A DNA stretch of 64,000 bases. Origin: Streptomyces sp. NBC_01669 (lineage in GTDB: Bacteria; Actinomycetota; Actinomycetes; Streptomycetales; Streptomycetaceae). The notes below the pieces were generated by a model. It had not been told where the DNA came from. It saw only the letters and a program-made list of their open reading frames with translations, and did not search any database. The stretch spans positions 1,178,001 to 1,242,000 of the forward strand of contig NZ_JAPEQG010000001.1 of assembly GCF_026339735.1 (NCBI RefSeq), written 5' to 3'. Made by a program: the position numbers and the translations under genes. Below are positions 1 to 8,669 of the stretch, one piece after another. Position 1 is the stretch's first letter. Every line of letters begins with the position of its first letter.

Positions 1-267
1 ACGCTCACCTATCTCACCCGGCGCCCGTACGCGAAGAAGGCCCCCGACGGCGCCACCCTGTACGAGTTCGGCGTCATCGGCCACGGCCCCGACGCCGAGG
101 CGCTCGCCGGAGACGTCGCGGACCAGATCCGCACCTGGAACCGCGACTTCCGGCCGCTCGACGTCGGGTTCGAGATCCAGTCGCTTGACGCAACCCCGTC
201 TACGCCGAAGCCCGGCCGCTTCGCCTTCGACAACGCGCTGAACCGCATCGTCATCGAGTGGCAGTGA
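1..267 (+). CDS. C-terminal end of a probable FxLD-system protein-isoaspartate-type O-methyltransferase (partial)
   Basis: The open frame enters from the left edge and stops at TGA 265-267, giving the last 88 residues. The segment with EFGVIGHGP, followed by an AD-QIR-TW-RD helix and a final beta-rich RIVIEW end, resembles the C-terminal extension that I associate with the methyltransferase of FxLD lanthipeptide systems. Those enzymes are related to protein-L-isoaspartate O-methyltransferase and act on RiPP precursors. The SAM-binding domain lies outside the window, so the family call rests only on the tail. The next gene starts one base after this stop, which suggests one transcript. Confidence 0.5.
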   Translation, partial: TLTYLTRRPYAKKAPDGATLYEFGVIGHGPDAEALAGDVADQIRTWNRDFRPLDVGFEIQSLDATPSTPKPGRFAFDNALNRIVIEWQ

Positions 268-268
268 T

Positions 269-1414
269 ATGGACGTCGGCCAGATAGCGCAGCGGTTCCC
301 GCTCGTTGCCCGACTACGTCCGGCCTGTCCGCCGCTTGCTGATCGGGTTAGCGAGATCAGCAACCTCGCTCGCGCCGCTGGGCGCGAGGGCAAGCTGAAC
401 TCCGCGACCGTCGCCTTGAACAAGGCGGCGCTGATCGCGAGCGACTGCGGAATGCCGGACCTGGCGCGCACTCTGTGCCGACGTCACGCCGAAGTCTTCC
501 TGCGCGCTCAACCCCTGAGCGCGCAGGAGGCTCGGTACGCCCTGGAGCCCCTGGTCAACCTGGCACGTCTGCTCATCCGCGACGGCGACGGGAACGGCGC
601 ACACCAGCTGCTCGACTCCTTGAACCGAGCGGTGAAATCGAAGACGGACGCAGTCATCGACGGCCACGCATTACCCTTCACGCACCTCACGCAGTCAGCG
701 AGCGACCACCAGCAAGTCTGCCAGTGGCTGTGGACCGTCCTCCTCGGCGATGGAACCCGCGCCCTCGTGGCAGCAGGCAATTGGGACCGCGCACGGGAAC
801 ACAGCGAGCAGCACCGCGGCGTCGGCCAGCGCCTCTTTGACGGGCGCCAGGTGGAAGTGCTCGTCCGCTGCCTCGGTGGACGCCCCGCCGAGGCACAGGA
901 GTACCTGAACCAGAGCACCCTGGTGGAGGACTGGGAGCACGCGGTCGCTGCGTGCCTCGCCGCTCTCTGCCGCAGCGCCGCCGGCGAGGACCCGACCGCC
1001 CACGTCGAAACGATGGTGAAGCACTATCTGGCCCTCGACACACCCCCCGAGCTTGCCCTCTTCCGCACCCGCGTCGGACTGACTGCGCTCGACCTCTCCC
1101 CACATGCCCGGCAGGCAGAAGCGGCACGCCGCCTCACCCGTGAGGCAACGGCATCCGGAGACGGGTACGTCGCGCGTGATGTCCTCGCTCATCCCGCCTG
1201 CCGCAAGAAGATGAGCTACGGCGAGCACCATGTGCTGTCGGCTGCCGTCGACTCGGCCGGCCTCGACAAGGGAAACATCCCCGCACCCCTGAAGAAGGCA
1301 CTACGGGACGCAACCTCGGTCGCCGCCGAAGTCTGCGACCGCCACCTCAATCACCGACTCAGCTCCAACTCGCCCCGCTCGCTAAGGGAGGGAACGTCGA
1401 ATGCGCAGACGTGA
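269..1414 (+). CDS. Helical-repeat protein of unknown function
   Basis: This 381-residue protein starts at ATG 269, one base after the preceding stop, so it is probably co-transcribed and translationally coupled. The sequence is almost entirely alpha-helical with repeated Ala/Leu/Arg-rich helix pairs, the look of a TPR-like solenoid (for example residues 30-110 and 150-330). There is no signal peptide, membrane segment or catalytic motif. Its position behind an FxLD-type methyltransferase suggests a scaffold or regulatory partner in RiPP maturation, but that is inferred from context only. Confidence 0.7.
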   Translation: MDVGQIAQRFPLVARLRPACPPLADRVSEISNLARAAGREGKLNSATVALNKAALIASDCGMPDLARTLCRRHAEVFLRAQPLSAQEARYALEPLVNLARLLIRDGDGNGAHQLLDSLNRAVKSKTDAVIDGHALPFTHLTQSASDHQQVCQWLWTVLLGDGTRALVAAGNWDRAREHSEQHRGVGQRLFDGRQVEVLVRCLGGRPAEAQEYLNQSTLVEDWEHAVAACLAALCRSAAGEDPTAHVETMVKHYLALDTPPELALFRTRVGLTALDLSPHARQAEAARRLTREATASGDGYVARDVLAHPACRKKMSYGEHHVLSAAVDSAGLDKGNIPAPLKKALRDATSVAAEVCDRHLNHRLSSNSPRSLREGTSNAQT

Positions 1415-1698
1415 CGCCCGACGCCCTCCAACTACCCCAGCCATCCGCTGAACTCGCCAGTCAGCTGATCCAGTTCGCCGCGGCCCGTACGCCGACCCAG
1501 CCCCGAGCCGATGATCCCCTCGATAGCCGGGCCTGCGCCGACGCCAACCGGCCGAGCGGATCGGTCGCCGACATGTCTCTGGCCAACTTCGCCCGGCCTG
1601 TTTCTCACAGTGTCGGCGTTTCGGCCATCTCCGGTTCGGAGCTGCTCCAAGCCAGGCCAAGGCCCCGGGCTCGCAGACCACCGTCACACAGGAAATAG
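1411..1698 (+). CDS. Small hypothetical protein, possibly spurious
   Basis: A GTG at 1411 overlaps the preceding stop as GTGA and opens a 95-residue frame. The product is low in complexity, rich in Ala, Pro, Ser and Arg, and ends in an RPRARRPP-type tail. No domain is visible. The coupled start favours translation. The composition and the loss of regular helices after about residue 30 suggest a degraded or non-functional end of a once longer gene. Confidence 0.3.
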   Translation: MTPDALQLPQPSAELASQLIQFAAARTPTQPRADDPLDSRACADANRPSGSVADMSLANFARPVSHSVGVSAISGSELLQARPRPRARRPPSHRK

Positions 1699-1794
1699 GG
1701 GGCTTCCCAGCACGACCGAATGACGTGTGTTCGATATCGCGTCCGTGTCGTTAGACCTCACGACTCTGCCGCAGTGACCGTCCTAGGGGGAACG

Positions 1795-3735
1795 ATGACC
1801 TCGGCCATTACACAGGACCAGCCGCCGCAACCACCGAAAGGGGCTTCGCCGGACGACGAACCGCAAGAGGTCAGTGTTCGAGAAGAGGAATACCTCTACC
1901 GCGACGAGTCACGGTTCCAGGCCGGCTCCCAGCTGACCTCCCGCACCATGGCGCGGCGCCTGCCCTCACTCGTACGGCGCTCGGTCCAAATGGCCTGGCG
2001 TGTGGACCGAGCAGCGACCATCGGACTACTGGTGTGCCAGATCGGGACGGGCGTCCTCGCAGCCCTCGGCCTCCTGGCCGTCACGGGCACCATCACCGCG
2101 CTGATCTCCTCGGGCGACATCACCGAGCGGCTGTGGGACGCCGCCCCGCAGCTGACCGTCATCGCCGCCGCCACCAGCCTGCGCGCGCTGCTGGGCATCG
2201 CGGTCGTCTGGCTGACCGGCCGTCTGCGCCCGGTGCTCGGCCGGGCAGCGGAGCTGACGATGGTCGAGGCCGCGCTCGGCGCGGAACTGGCCGCCAACAA
2301 CAAGCCCGGCTACAACGACGCCTACGACATCGCAGACCGCGGCGCCCAGGTCACCCCCGACCTCGTCGAAGAAGCGCAGGACATCCTCGCGGCTACCGCC
2401 ACGCTCGCCGCGAGCGCAGCCGTGCTGACCGTCCTGCACCCCGTGCTTCTTCCCCTCCTCTTCCTCGCGTGCCTGCCACAGGCCGCCGCTTACGTCCGCT
2501 CCGCCCGCGTGGTCTACCTCGCCGGTCTGGAGACGTCCGGGCGCCGCCGGATGCTGGGCAAGCTGCGCTGGCACATGGCCTACATGGAGTCCAGCGAGGA
2601 GATGCGGGCCTGCCTGGCCGGGCCCTTCCTGGTCGGCCGGTACCGAAGGCTGGCCGCCTCCGTCAACGCGGCCGAACGCCAGGCCGCGAACACCGGTGTC
2701 TGGATGGGACTGGCCGGAGCCGTGGCCGGCGGGGTCGCCTCGATCGCGGTGTGGGCGGCGCTGCTGTGGCTCCTGGCGTCGGGACGTATGAGCCTGGCGG
2801 CCGGAGGCGGCGCCGTCTTCGCCCTCCAGACCGCCACCAGCTCGGTGCGCGGCATCATCAACGGCGGGGCCCGCATGGTGCGAACCGGCTGGTACGTGCA
2901 GGACTGGCAGAACTTCCTCGACAACGCACACGGCCAGGCCATGACCGACTCCCGAGGCACCAAACCGCTGGCCGCCGCCCCGCAGCGCTTCGAGGTCCGC
3001 GACGTCACCTACCGCTACGACGGCGCCCCCAAAGACAGCCTGAGCGACGTCTCCCTGCACGTGAAGCGCGGCGAGATCGTGGCGCTCGTCGGGGAGAACG
3101 GCTCCGGCAAGTCGACCCTCTCGCGCCTGCTGTGCGGCCTACTCCTGCCCACCGAGGGCGACGTGGCCTGGGACCACGCCTCTACAGCGGACCTCGATCC
3201 GTGGGGAGCATGGGAGCATGTCGCGCTGGTGCCGCAGAAGTTCACGTACCTGCCGCTGACGATGCGCGACAACATCACGTTCGGGCAGGGCGACACCAGC
3301 GACGCAGCACTGCTCGCCGCGTGCGAGTCCTCTGGCGCCGCGGAGATACTGCCGGATCTCCGTTCCGGTCTGAACACCCTCCTGACCAGCGAATGGTTCG
3401 GCGGGCAGCAGCTCTCCGGCGGGCAGTGGCAACGCCTCGTTCTTACCCGCGCCTTCCACCGGCAGGCAGCGCTGCTGGTGATGGACGAACCCACGGCCGC
3501 CCTCGGCGCCCGCGCTGAGCACCGGATCTTCGCCGGCCTGCGCGAGCTGGCCAAGGATCGCGCCGTCCTGCTGATCACACACCGGCTCACCAACGTGGCC
3601 GTCGCCGACCGGATCGTGGTCCTGGACGAGGGCCGGATCGTGCAGGAGGGCACCTACACCCAGCTCACTCAGGAGCCGGGGCTCTTCCACTCCTTGTGGG
3701 AGCTGCAGCGCCAGATGAGCGGCGGCACCGCATGA
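1795..3735 (+). CDS. ABC exporter, fused permease and ATPase
   Basis: This 646-residue protein is a half-transporter with a hydrophobic six-helix permease part (about residues 75-370) and a C-terminal ATPase. The nucleotide-binding domain shows Walker A GENGSGKST (about 433), the LSGGQWQR signature, Walker B LLVMDEPTA and a switch histidine in ITHRLTN, so it should be active and probably works as a homodimer. I chose ATG 1795 because GGGGGA at 1786-1791 is a good ribosome site; an upstream ATG at 1720 has none. The likely role is export of a peptide or small molecule made by the neighbouring genes. The stop overlaps a possible ATG of the next gene (3732). Confidence 0.9.
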   Translation: MTSAITQDQPPQPPKGASPDDEPQEVSVREEEYLYRDESRFQAGSQLTSRTMARRLPSLVRRSVQMAWRVDRAATIGLLVCQIGTGVLAALGLLAVTGTITALISSGDITERLWDAAPQLTVIAAATSLRALLGIAVVWLTGRLRPVLGRAAELTMVEAALGAELAANNKPGYNDAYDIADRGAQVTPDLVEEAQDILAATATLAASAAVLTVLHPVLLPLLFLACLPQAAAYVRSARVVYLAGLETSGRRRMLGKLRWHMAYMESSEEMRACLAGPFLVGRYRRLAASVNAAERQAANTGVWMGLAGAVAGGVASIAVWAALLWLLASGRMSLAAGGGAVFALQTATSSVRGIINGGARMVRTGWYVQDWQNFLDNAHGQAMTDSRGTKPLAAAPQRFEVRDVTYRYDGAPKDSLSDVSLHVKRGEIVALVGENGSGKSTLSRLLCGLLLPTEGDVAWDHASTADLDPWGAWEHVALVPQKFTYLPLTMRDNITFGQGDTSDAALLAACESSGAAEILPDLRSGLNTLLTSEWFGGQQLSGGQWQRLVLTRAFHRQAALLVMDEPTAALGARAEHRIFAGLRELAKDRAVLLITHRLTNVAVADRIVVLDEGRIVQEGTYTQLTQEPGLFHSLWELQRQMSGGTA

Positions 3736-3770
3736 TCGCCCCCGCCCACCGTCCCGAAAGGCACCAACAC

Positions 3771-4910
3771 GTGGCCTCCTCCGTCTCCCCCTCGGATCAC
3801 GTCGCACCCGATATCAACCCGTCCGTGGCGCACTTCACCGCAGACCGGCACGCGGCGTGGATCGGCGCCGCCGCGATCATCACTGACGAGGTCGGCCGGG
3901 TCCTGCTGGTCCACCCCACCTACCACCAGGACGACTCATGGCTGCTGCCCGGAGGCGTCATCGAATCCGGCGAACACCCGCACGTCACCTGCCGGCGCGA
4001 GATCACCGAGGAGCTGGGCCTGGTGGACCTGCCCCTGGCGAGAGTGCTCGCCGTCCACTCCCTCCCCCCACACCACCCCGTCGATCAGCCCGGTACAAAC
4101 TGCCCCGGAGAGATCCGGTTCGTCTTCGACGGGGGAACCCTCACTCCCGAACAGGTGGAGGCGATCCGCCCACCGCGCGAGGAGCTGTCCGAGTACGCCT
4201 TCCTGGAGACCCGGGACGCGGTGCGGCAGCTGCGGGCCGTGGACGGGCAGATCATGCTCGCCGCCTACCGTGCCCGGCTCGGCAACACCGCCACCGCTCA
4301 CCTCGCCGACGGCCGGCACATCCTCGACGTACCAGCGCTCGATCGCCATGACGTCCACGTCCGCTACCGCCCCATGTGGGACAGCCCTCTGAACCGGACC
4401 CCGGTGCCCGACAAGCTTCCCGTGCAACAAGCCTGGGCGTGGTGCTTCGTCCCCGACGGCAGGGTAATTCTCGTTGCCGACCCCGGTCCCCGGGGCGCAC
4501 TGCCCATGCTGCCCGGCGGCACCGTCGAGAAGGCAGACACCACCCCCGAGGACGCCCTCCATCGGGAAGCCGCCGAGGAAGCCCAACTCACCCTGGGCGA
4601 TCCGGTGCGCCTGGGGTGGGTGCTGGACGAGACCGGCGAGGTCTACGGCGGGGTAGGGCCCAATGCCCGGCTTCGCCTGGCCGCCCGGGTCACCGCCATC
4701 GGGTCGGCGGCCGTCGACCCCGCCACCGGCCGCCCTTTCGCACGCCTGCTCGCCACCCCCGCCCAGGCAGCCGCCCTGCTGGGCTGGGGGCCGCCCGGAG
4801 CGCGGCAAGCCCAGCTCGCGGTGGAGACAGCACGGGAGCGGTGGGGCTTGCCCAGCGCTCGCGCCGCCGCCATCGAGGAGATCCCCGCGGAGGGGATGCA
4901 GCTGAGCTGA
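3771..4910 (+). CDS. Tandem double-NUDIX hydrolase-like protein
   Basis: This 379-residue protein carries two NUDIX modules. The first box (about residues 61-84) is complete: GGVIESGE, then REITEELGL. The second (about 247-270) reads GGTVE, then REAAEEAQL; the last glycine of the consensus is replaced by Gln, so it may be weak or inactive. NUDIX enzymes hydrolyse nucleoside diphosphates linked to another moiety. I prefer GTG 3771 because it follows GAAAGG with normal spacing. ATG 3732, overlapping the exporter stop as ATGA, is the alternative and adds 13 residues. Two more NUDIX-bearing genes follow. Confidence 0.85.
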   Translation: MASSVSPSDHVAPDINPSVAHFTADRHAAWIGAAAIITDEVGRVLLVHPTYHQDDSWLLPGGVIESGEHPHVTCRREITEELGLVDLPLARVLAVHSLPPHHPVDQPGTNCPGEIRFVFDGGTLTPEQVEAIRPPREELSEYAFLETRDAVRQLRAVDGQIMLAAYRARLGNTATAHLADGRHILDVPALDRHDVHVRYRPMWDSPLNRTPVPDKLPVQQAWAWCFVPDGRVILVADPGPRGALPMLPGGTVEKADTTPEDALHREAAEEAQLTLGDPVRLGWVLDETGEVYGGVGPNARLRLAARVTAIGSAAVDPATGRPFARLLATPAQAAALLGWGPPGARQAQLAVETARERWGLPSARAAAIEEIPAEGMQLS

Positions 4911-4963
4911 CCCGAACGACCACCCCGCCTCGACTCGTCCCGCTCCACGCACCTCTGAGGTAG

Positions 4964-4973
4964 CCCATGCCGT
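4964..4973. repeat. Left copy of the 10-bp target duplication of the IS
   Basis: CCCATGCCGT occurs at 4964-4973 just outside the left terminal repeat and again at 6509-6518 just outside the right one. A direct 10-bp duplication fits IS4-family transposition and marks the element as intact and inserted by transposition. The copy contains ATGCCGT, the original start of the triple-NUDIX gene. Its native ribosome site GAGG (4957-4960) remains on this side. Confidence 0.9.
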
Positions 4974-6508
4974 CAACACCGTTGCGTTTGACCTCTGAGC
5001 TGTACGTCAAGCCCTGCTGAACAGCGCAACGGGACCACCTGATAGATCAACGATCGGCGAAGAAAGTCGATCAAGGTCAGGGATCCCGTTGCAGGAGAAG
5101 TCTGTCATCACGTCCACGATCGAGACAGCCCGGGGTGTGTTCGCGCCGGGTCATCTGGGGGAGTTGACCCAGGTCGTGGACTTTGCGCTGGTGGACGCGG
5201 TGCTGGAGGAGACCGGCCGGCGCGAGAAGCGCCTGCGACTGCTGCCTTCGCGGGTGGTGGTGTACTTCGTGCTCGCTCTCGCACTGTTCGAGCACCGCTC
5301 GTACCGCACGGTGTGGTCCAAACTGACCGCCGCCCTGACCCCGCTGGCCCTGGTGCGTCCCGCGGTCTCCTCGCTGACGCGGGCCAGGCGCAGGGTGGGG
5401 GCCGCACCTCTGCGGCGCCTGTTCGAGACACTGGCCGGGCCCGTCGCCCGCCCCGGTCAGGACGGGTCCTTCTACCGGGGCCTGCGCACGGTGGCCGTCG
5501 ACGGGACCCTGCTGCACACCCCCGACGACGAGACGCTCACCTGGCGCTACCCCAAACGGGCCGGGGAGGGTCTGGAGTTCGGCTATCCGCTCCTACGGCT
5601 GCTGACCCTGGTCGAGTGCGGCACCCGCGCGCTCATAGCCGCCGCCTTCGGACCGGAGTCCGAGGGTGAACTCCCCTATGCCAAGCGGCTTCTGGCCGCC
5701 CTGGACAAGACGATGCTCCTGCTGGCCGACGCGGCCTTCGACGGCAACGAGTTCCTTGATGCCGTCCATCAGAGCGGGGCGCGGTTCCTGGTGCGCTCCG
5801 GGGCCCGCCGTGTCCCCACCCCCGCCGAGCACCTGGGCGACGGCTCCTACATCGCCCGCATCGGCTACGGCGTCCTGCGGGTACTGCTGCCGGTACGCGT
5901 GATCGAGGCAACCCTCACCGTCACCTTGACCGATGGCACCGTCCGCACCGAGCAGTGGCGGCTGATCACCAACCTGCTGGACCCCGTCCGCTATCCGGCC
6001 GCCGAGCTCGTTGATCTCTATCACCGCAGGTGGCAGGCGGAAACTACGTATTTTTCGATCAAGGCCACGATGCTCGACGGCCGCGTCCTGCGCTCCCGCA
6101 GCATCGATGGTCTCGACCAGGAGGTCTACGCCCTGCTCACCGCCTACCAGGCTCTGATCCGCGCCGGCGACGACGCCCTGACCGGTCGGCCGGAAGTACC
6201 CATGGAACGGATCAGTTTCACCGTCCTGCTGGCCGCCGCAACCGACACCGTCACCGCCGGCCATGGAATCTTCCCCAACACCCTCGTCGACCTGGTCGGC
6301 ACGATCGGCCACGCGGCCCTGGACGCCCTCCTGCCCGCCCACCGACGGCAACGAGTGAAGGCCCGCACCCGCAAGAACCCCACCAGCAAGTACGGACCGA
6401 ACGCCGGACAACACCCCACGACCAGCCAGAACTACACCGTCCGCACCACCGTCGCGTTCTTCGACCACGGCCTCAATAGCCGCTCACGGCGCTAACGCAA
6501 CGGTGTTG
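4974..6508 (+). mobile_element. IS4-family insertion sequence, complete (1535 bp)
   Basis: The element is bounded by imperfect 27-bp inverted repeats, 4974-5000 and 6482-6508, identical at 22 of 27 positions by my count; the outer 15 bases CAACACCGTTGCGTT are perfect. It is flanked by the direct duplication CCCATGCCGT. It carries one transposase gene in the + direction with an apparently intact frame. It sits exactly between the two multi-NUDIX genes and separates the second from its native ribosome-binding site. Confidence 0.93.
5089..6495 (+). CDS. IS4-family DDE transposase
   Basis: This 468-residue protein has the layout of IS4-type transposases. The first catalytic Asp lies in the TVAVDGTLL strand (about residue 140), the second in LLADAAFDG (about 215), and the YREK signature appears as YHRRWQAETTYFSIK (about 313-327), supplying the catalytic Glu. 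The start is a TTG at 5089; the only Shine-Dalgarno-like bases nearby are AAGGTCAGGGA, so expression may be low. The stop overlaps the right terminal repeat. Confidence 0.93.
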   Translation: MQEKSVITSTIETARGVFAPGHLGELTQVVDFALVDAVLEETGRREKRLRLLPSRVVVYFVLALALFEHRSYRTVWSKLTAALTPLALVRPAVSSLTRARRRVGAAPLRRLFETLAGPVARPGQDGSFYRGLRTVAVDGTLLHTPDDETLTWRYPKRAGEGLEFGYPLLRLLTLVECGTRALIAAAFGPESEGELPYAKRLLAALDKTMLLLADAAFDGNEFLDAVHQSGARFLVRSGARRVPTPAEHLGDGSYIARIGYGVLRVLLPVRVIEATLTVTLTDGTVRTEQWRLITNLLDPVRYPAAELVDLYHRRWQAETTYFSIKATMLDGRVLRSRSIDGLDQEVYALLTAYQALIRAGDDALTGRPEVPMERISFTVLLAAATDTVTAGHGIFPNTLVDLVGTIGHAALDALLPAHRRQRVKARTRKNPTSKYGPNAGQHPTTSQNYTVRTTVAFFDHGLNSRSRR

Positions 6509-6518
6509 CCCATGCCGT
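6509..6518. repeat. Right copy of the 10-bp target duplication of the IS
   Basis: CCCATGCCGT at 6509-6518 repeats 4964-4973. The ATG inside it (6512-6514) is the start codon of the downstream triple-NUDIX gene. The bases upstream of that ATG are now the IS terminus, with only a weak GGTG (6502-6505) in ribosome-site position. Confidence 0.9.
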
Positions 6519-7993
6519 TGTCGCACGATCACATCCGCACCACCGTCGATACCTACGTCGCTCGCCACCCTTACGAGCGCGATCAGCTCGGCGCCCTCCT
6601 CGGCGCCCTCGACGACCCCACCGACATCGCCAGCCGTTCCACCTTCACCGGGCACGTCACCTGCGCCGCGATCGTCGTCGACCCGCTCGGCCACGTCCTG
6701 CACGTACTGCACCTGGCGAGCAAGAAGGTCCTCCCCCCGGGCGGACACGCGGAGCCCTCCGACGAGACCCTGCCAGCAGCGGCGCTGCGGGAGCTGCACG
6801 AGGAGACCGGGATCCCACCCCAGGCCGTCACGCCGTGGCCCGGCTACGAAACCGTGCCGCTGGACATCGACATCCACGACATGGACGCCCGCCCGAGCAA
6901 AGGCGAACCCGGACACGTCCACTTCGACCTGCGGTTCCTCTTCCGTCTGCACACCGCGGACGAGGTGCCGGTGGTGCTGCAGGAGGAAGAGGTGGGCGGC
7001 ATCGAGTGGCGTCCTGCGGACCGGGTGTCCTCCCCGACCCTGCGCGAGAAGCTGCTCAAGCTCCCGCTCCAGGTTGAACCGGAGGCGGCCAATGCCTCGG
7101 CCCTGATCTACAACGATCGCGGCGAGTACCTGCTCCACCTGCGCGACTACTTCCCCGGCCTGATCTGGGAGCCGGGCATGTGGTCCCTGCTGGGCGGCGG
7201 CCGAGAGCCCCAGGACGCCACGCTGGAGGACACCGTGCGGCGCGAACTGGCCGAGGAAGCCGGCCTCGACATCGACGGCCTGACCCCGTTCGCCACCGAG
7301 TACACCTCCAACGACGACGGCGCGACCGTGCCCATCGCCATCCACGCCGGCCGCTGGAACGGCGATCCCCGCGAACTTCACCTGACGGAAGGGGTGATGC
7401 TGGCCTGGTTCACCCCCGACGACCTCCACCGACTACATATCGCAGACACCACCAGCGACCTCGTACGGCGCCACGCCGCCAGTCTCCCGGCCAACACCGC
7501 GCCCCGGAGCCGGCTCGCACCGCAGGAGGAGCGCCGAGCTTCTCCGCACGGCACGGTCCTCAACGTCATCGGGGTCCACCTCTATCTGGAGCGGCCCGAC
7601 GGGACGGTGCTGCTCGGGCTGCGCCACCCCGACTCCGCGTTCGCGCCCTCCACCTGGCACGCCTTGGCCGGCCACTGCGAGCAGGAGAACGCCATCTCCT
7701 GCCTGATCAGGGAGGCGCGGGAGGAGGCCAGCCTTCACATCGAGCGCCAGGACGTCGAACTCGTCCACGTCGTTCACCACATCGACCATGCCGGGAATCG
7801 GCCCCGGATGGGCCTGTTCTTCCGCGCCCGCGTCTGGAGCGGCGAGCCGGAGCTGCGTGAGCCGGACAAGTGCACCCAGTGGAAATTCTGGGATCCGTCC
7901 GCGCTCCCTGACGACCTCGTCCCCTACACCCGGGTGGCCATCGAGAAGATCCAGAACGGGGAGCTGTACAGCGAGGGGGGCTGGGGCGCATGA
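6512..7993 (+). CDS. Triple-NUDIX-domain protein
   Basis: This 493-residue protein holds three NUDIX-fold modules. Box 1 (about 77-101) has GGHAEPS and RELHEETGI with one extra residue in the loop. Box 2 (about 228-252) ends in RELAEEAGL but lacks the upstream Glu. Box 3 (about 386-410) has REAREEASL, with Ser for the last Gly. The catalytic RExxEE core is therefore kept in all three, with substitutions around it. I chose ATG 6512, which lies in the IS target duplication, so the insertion removed the native ribosome site and may reduce translation. The downstream methyltransferase has an ATG overlapping this stop and a better GTG 60 bases on. Confidence 0.85.
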   Translation: MPLSHDHIRTTVDTYVARHPYERDQLGALLGALDDPTDIASRSTFTGHVTCAAIVVDPLGHVLHVLHLASKKVLPPGGHAEPSDETLPAAALRELHEETGIPPQAVTPWPGYETVPLDIDIHDMDARPSKGEPGHVHFDLRFLFRLHTADEVPVVLQEEEVGGIEWRPADRVSSPTLREKLLKLPLQVEPEAANASALIYNDRGEYLLHLRDYFPGLIWEPGMWSLLGGGREPQDATLEDTVRRELAEEAGLDIDGLTPFATEYTSNDDGATVPIAIHAGRWNGDPRELHLTEGVMLAWFTPDDLHRLHIADTTSDLVRRHAASLPANTAPRSRLAPQEERRASPHGTVLNVIGVHLYLERPDGTVLLGLRHPDSAFAPSTWHALAGHCEQENAISCLIREAREEASLHIERQDVELVHVVHHIDHAGNRPRMGLFFRARVWSGEPELREPDKCTQWKFWDPSALPDDLVPYTRVAIEKIQNGELYSEGGWGA

Positions 7994-8052
7994 CCTGCAC
8001 GCCGAGCGGCGCCCACCGCGACTGCCACCGACCGGCCCGAAAGGGGACGCCC

Positions 8053-8631
8053 GTGATCGCCTCCACCGCACGAAACTACTGGGACCCTCTGTGGGCCAAC
8101 GGCCGCCGGTACCGGCAGCTCGCACCCACTGAGACCACGCTGTTGGCCGAACACCTCGGCCCCGGAGACGGACGTCCTGCCCTGGACATCGGAAGCGGCG
8201 ACGGGGCCCTCGCACGCCACCTCCAGCACCAGCTCGGCTACCGCACTACCGGCATCGACTGCGCCCCCAGCGCGGTCGCTCTCGCCGCCGCCCAGGACAC
8301 GGACACCAGCAATGGTCCGACCTGGCGCTGTGCGGACATCACCACCGACGGCCTCGACGTCCTGCCGGACACGGCGTACGCCGCCATCACCTGCCGCCTG
8401 GTCTACCGCTGGATGGACGACAAGCACCTGTTCCTGAACCGGGTACGTCAACTGCTCACCCCCGGCGGCTGCTTCTGGGTCGTCACCGAGATCGAAGGCC
8501 GTCGCGAAGCGACCGACAGCCTCAAGGGCCTCGGGATCACTGACGCCGAAGCCGAGACACTCACCGCCGGGTGGTCCATCGTCCGCACCGCGGACCTCGA
8601 CGTACTGCGCTGCTACGCATTGCGGCCCTGA
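8053..8631 (+). CDS. SAM-dependent class I methyltransferase
   Basis: This 192-residue protein is a compact Rossmann-fold methyltransferase. Motif I is ALDIGSGDGALA near the N-terminus, an acidic end of beta-2 follows (TTGIDCAPS), and a post-motif region VRQLLTPGGCFWVV is present. GTG 8053 is preferred because GAAAGGGG precedes it by about eight bases; ATG 7990, overlapping the previous stop as ATGA, is the alternative. The substrate is unknown. It lies in a run of NUDIX and methyltransferase genes and probably shares their pathway. Confidence 0.82.
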   Translation: MIASTARNYWDPLWANGRRYRQLAPTETTLLAEHLGPGDGRPALDIGSGDGALARHLQHQLGYRTTGIDCAPSAVALAAAQDTDTSNGPTWRCADITTDGLDVLPDTAYAAITCRLVYRWMDDKHLFLNRVRQLLTPGGCFWVVTEIEGRREATDSLKGLGITDAEAETLTAGWSIVRTADLDVLRCYALRP

Positions 8632-8669
8632 CACCTGACCGCGACCGCCCACCCCCATCGGAGAGCCCT

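Noticed and set aside
2034..3518. Long + frame overlapping the ABC exporter
   Set aside because: It lies in a different frame of a gene with complete ABC motifs; the product is Arg/Pro-rich noise.
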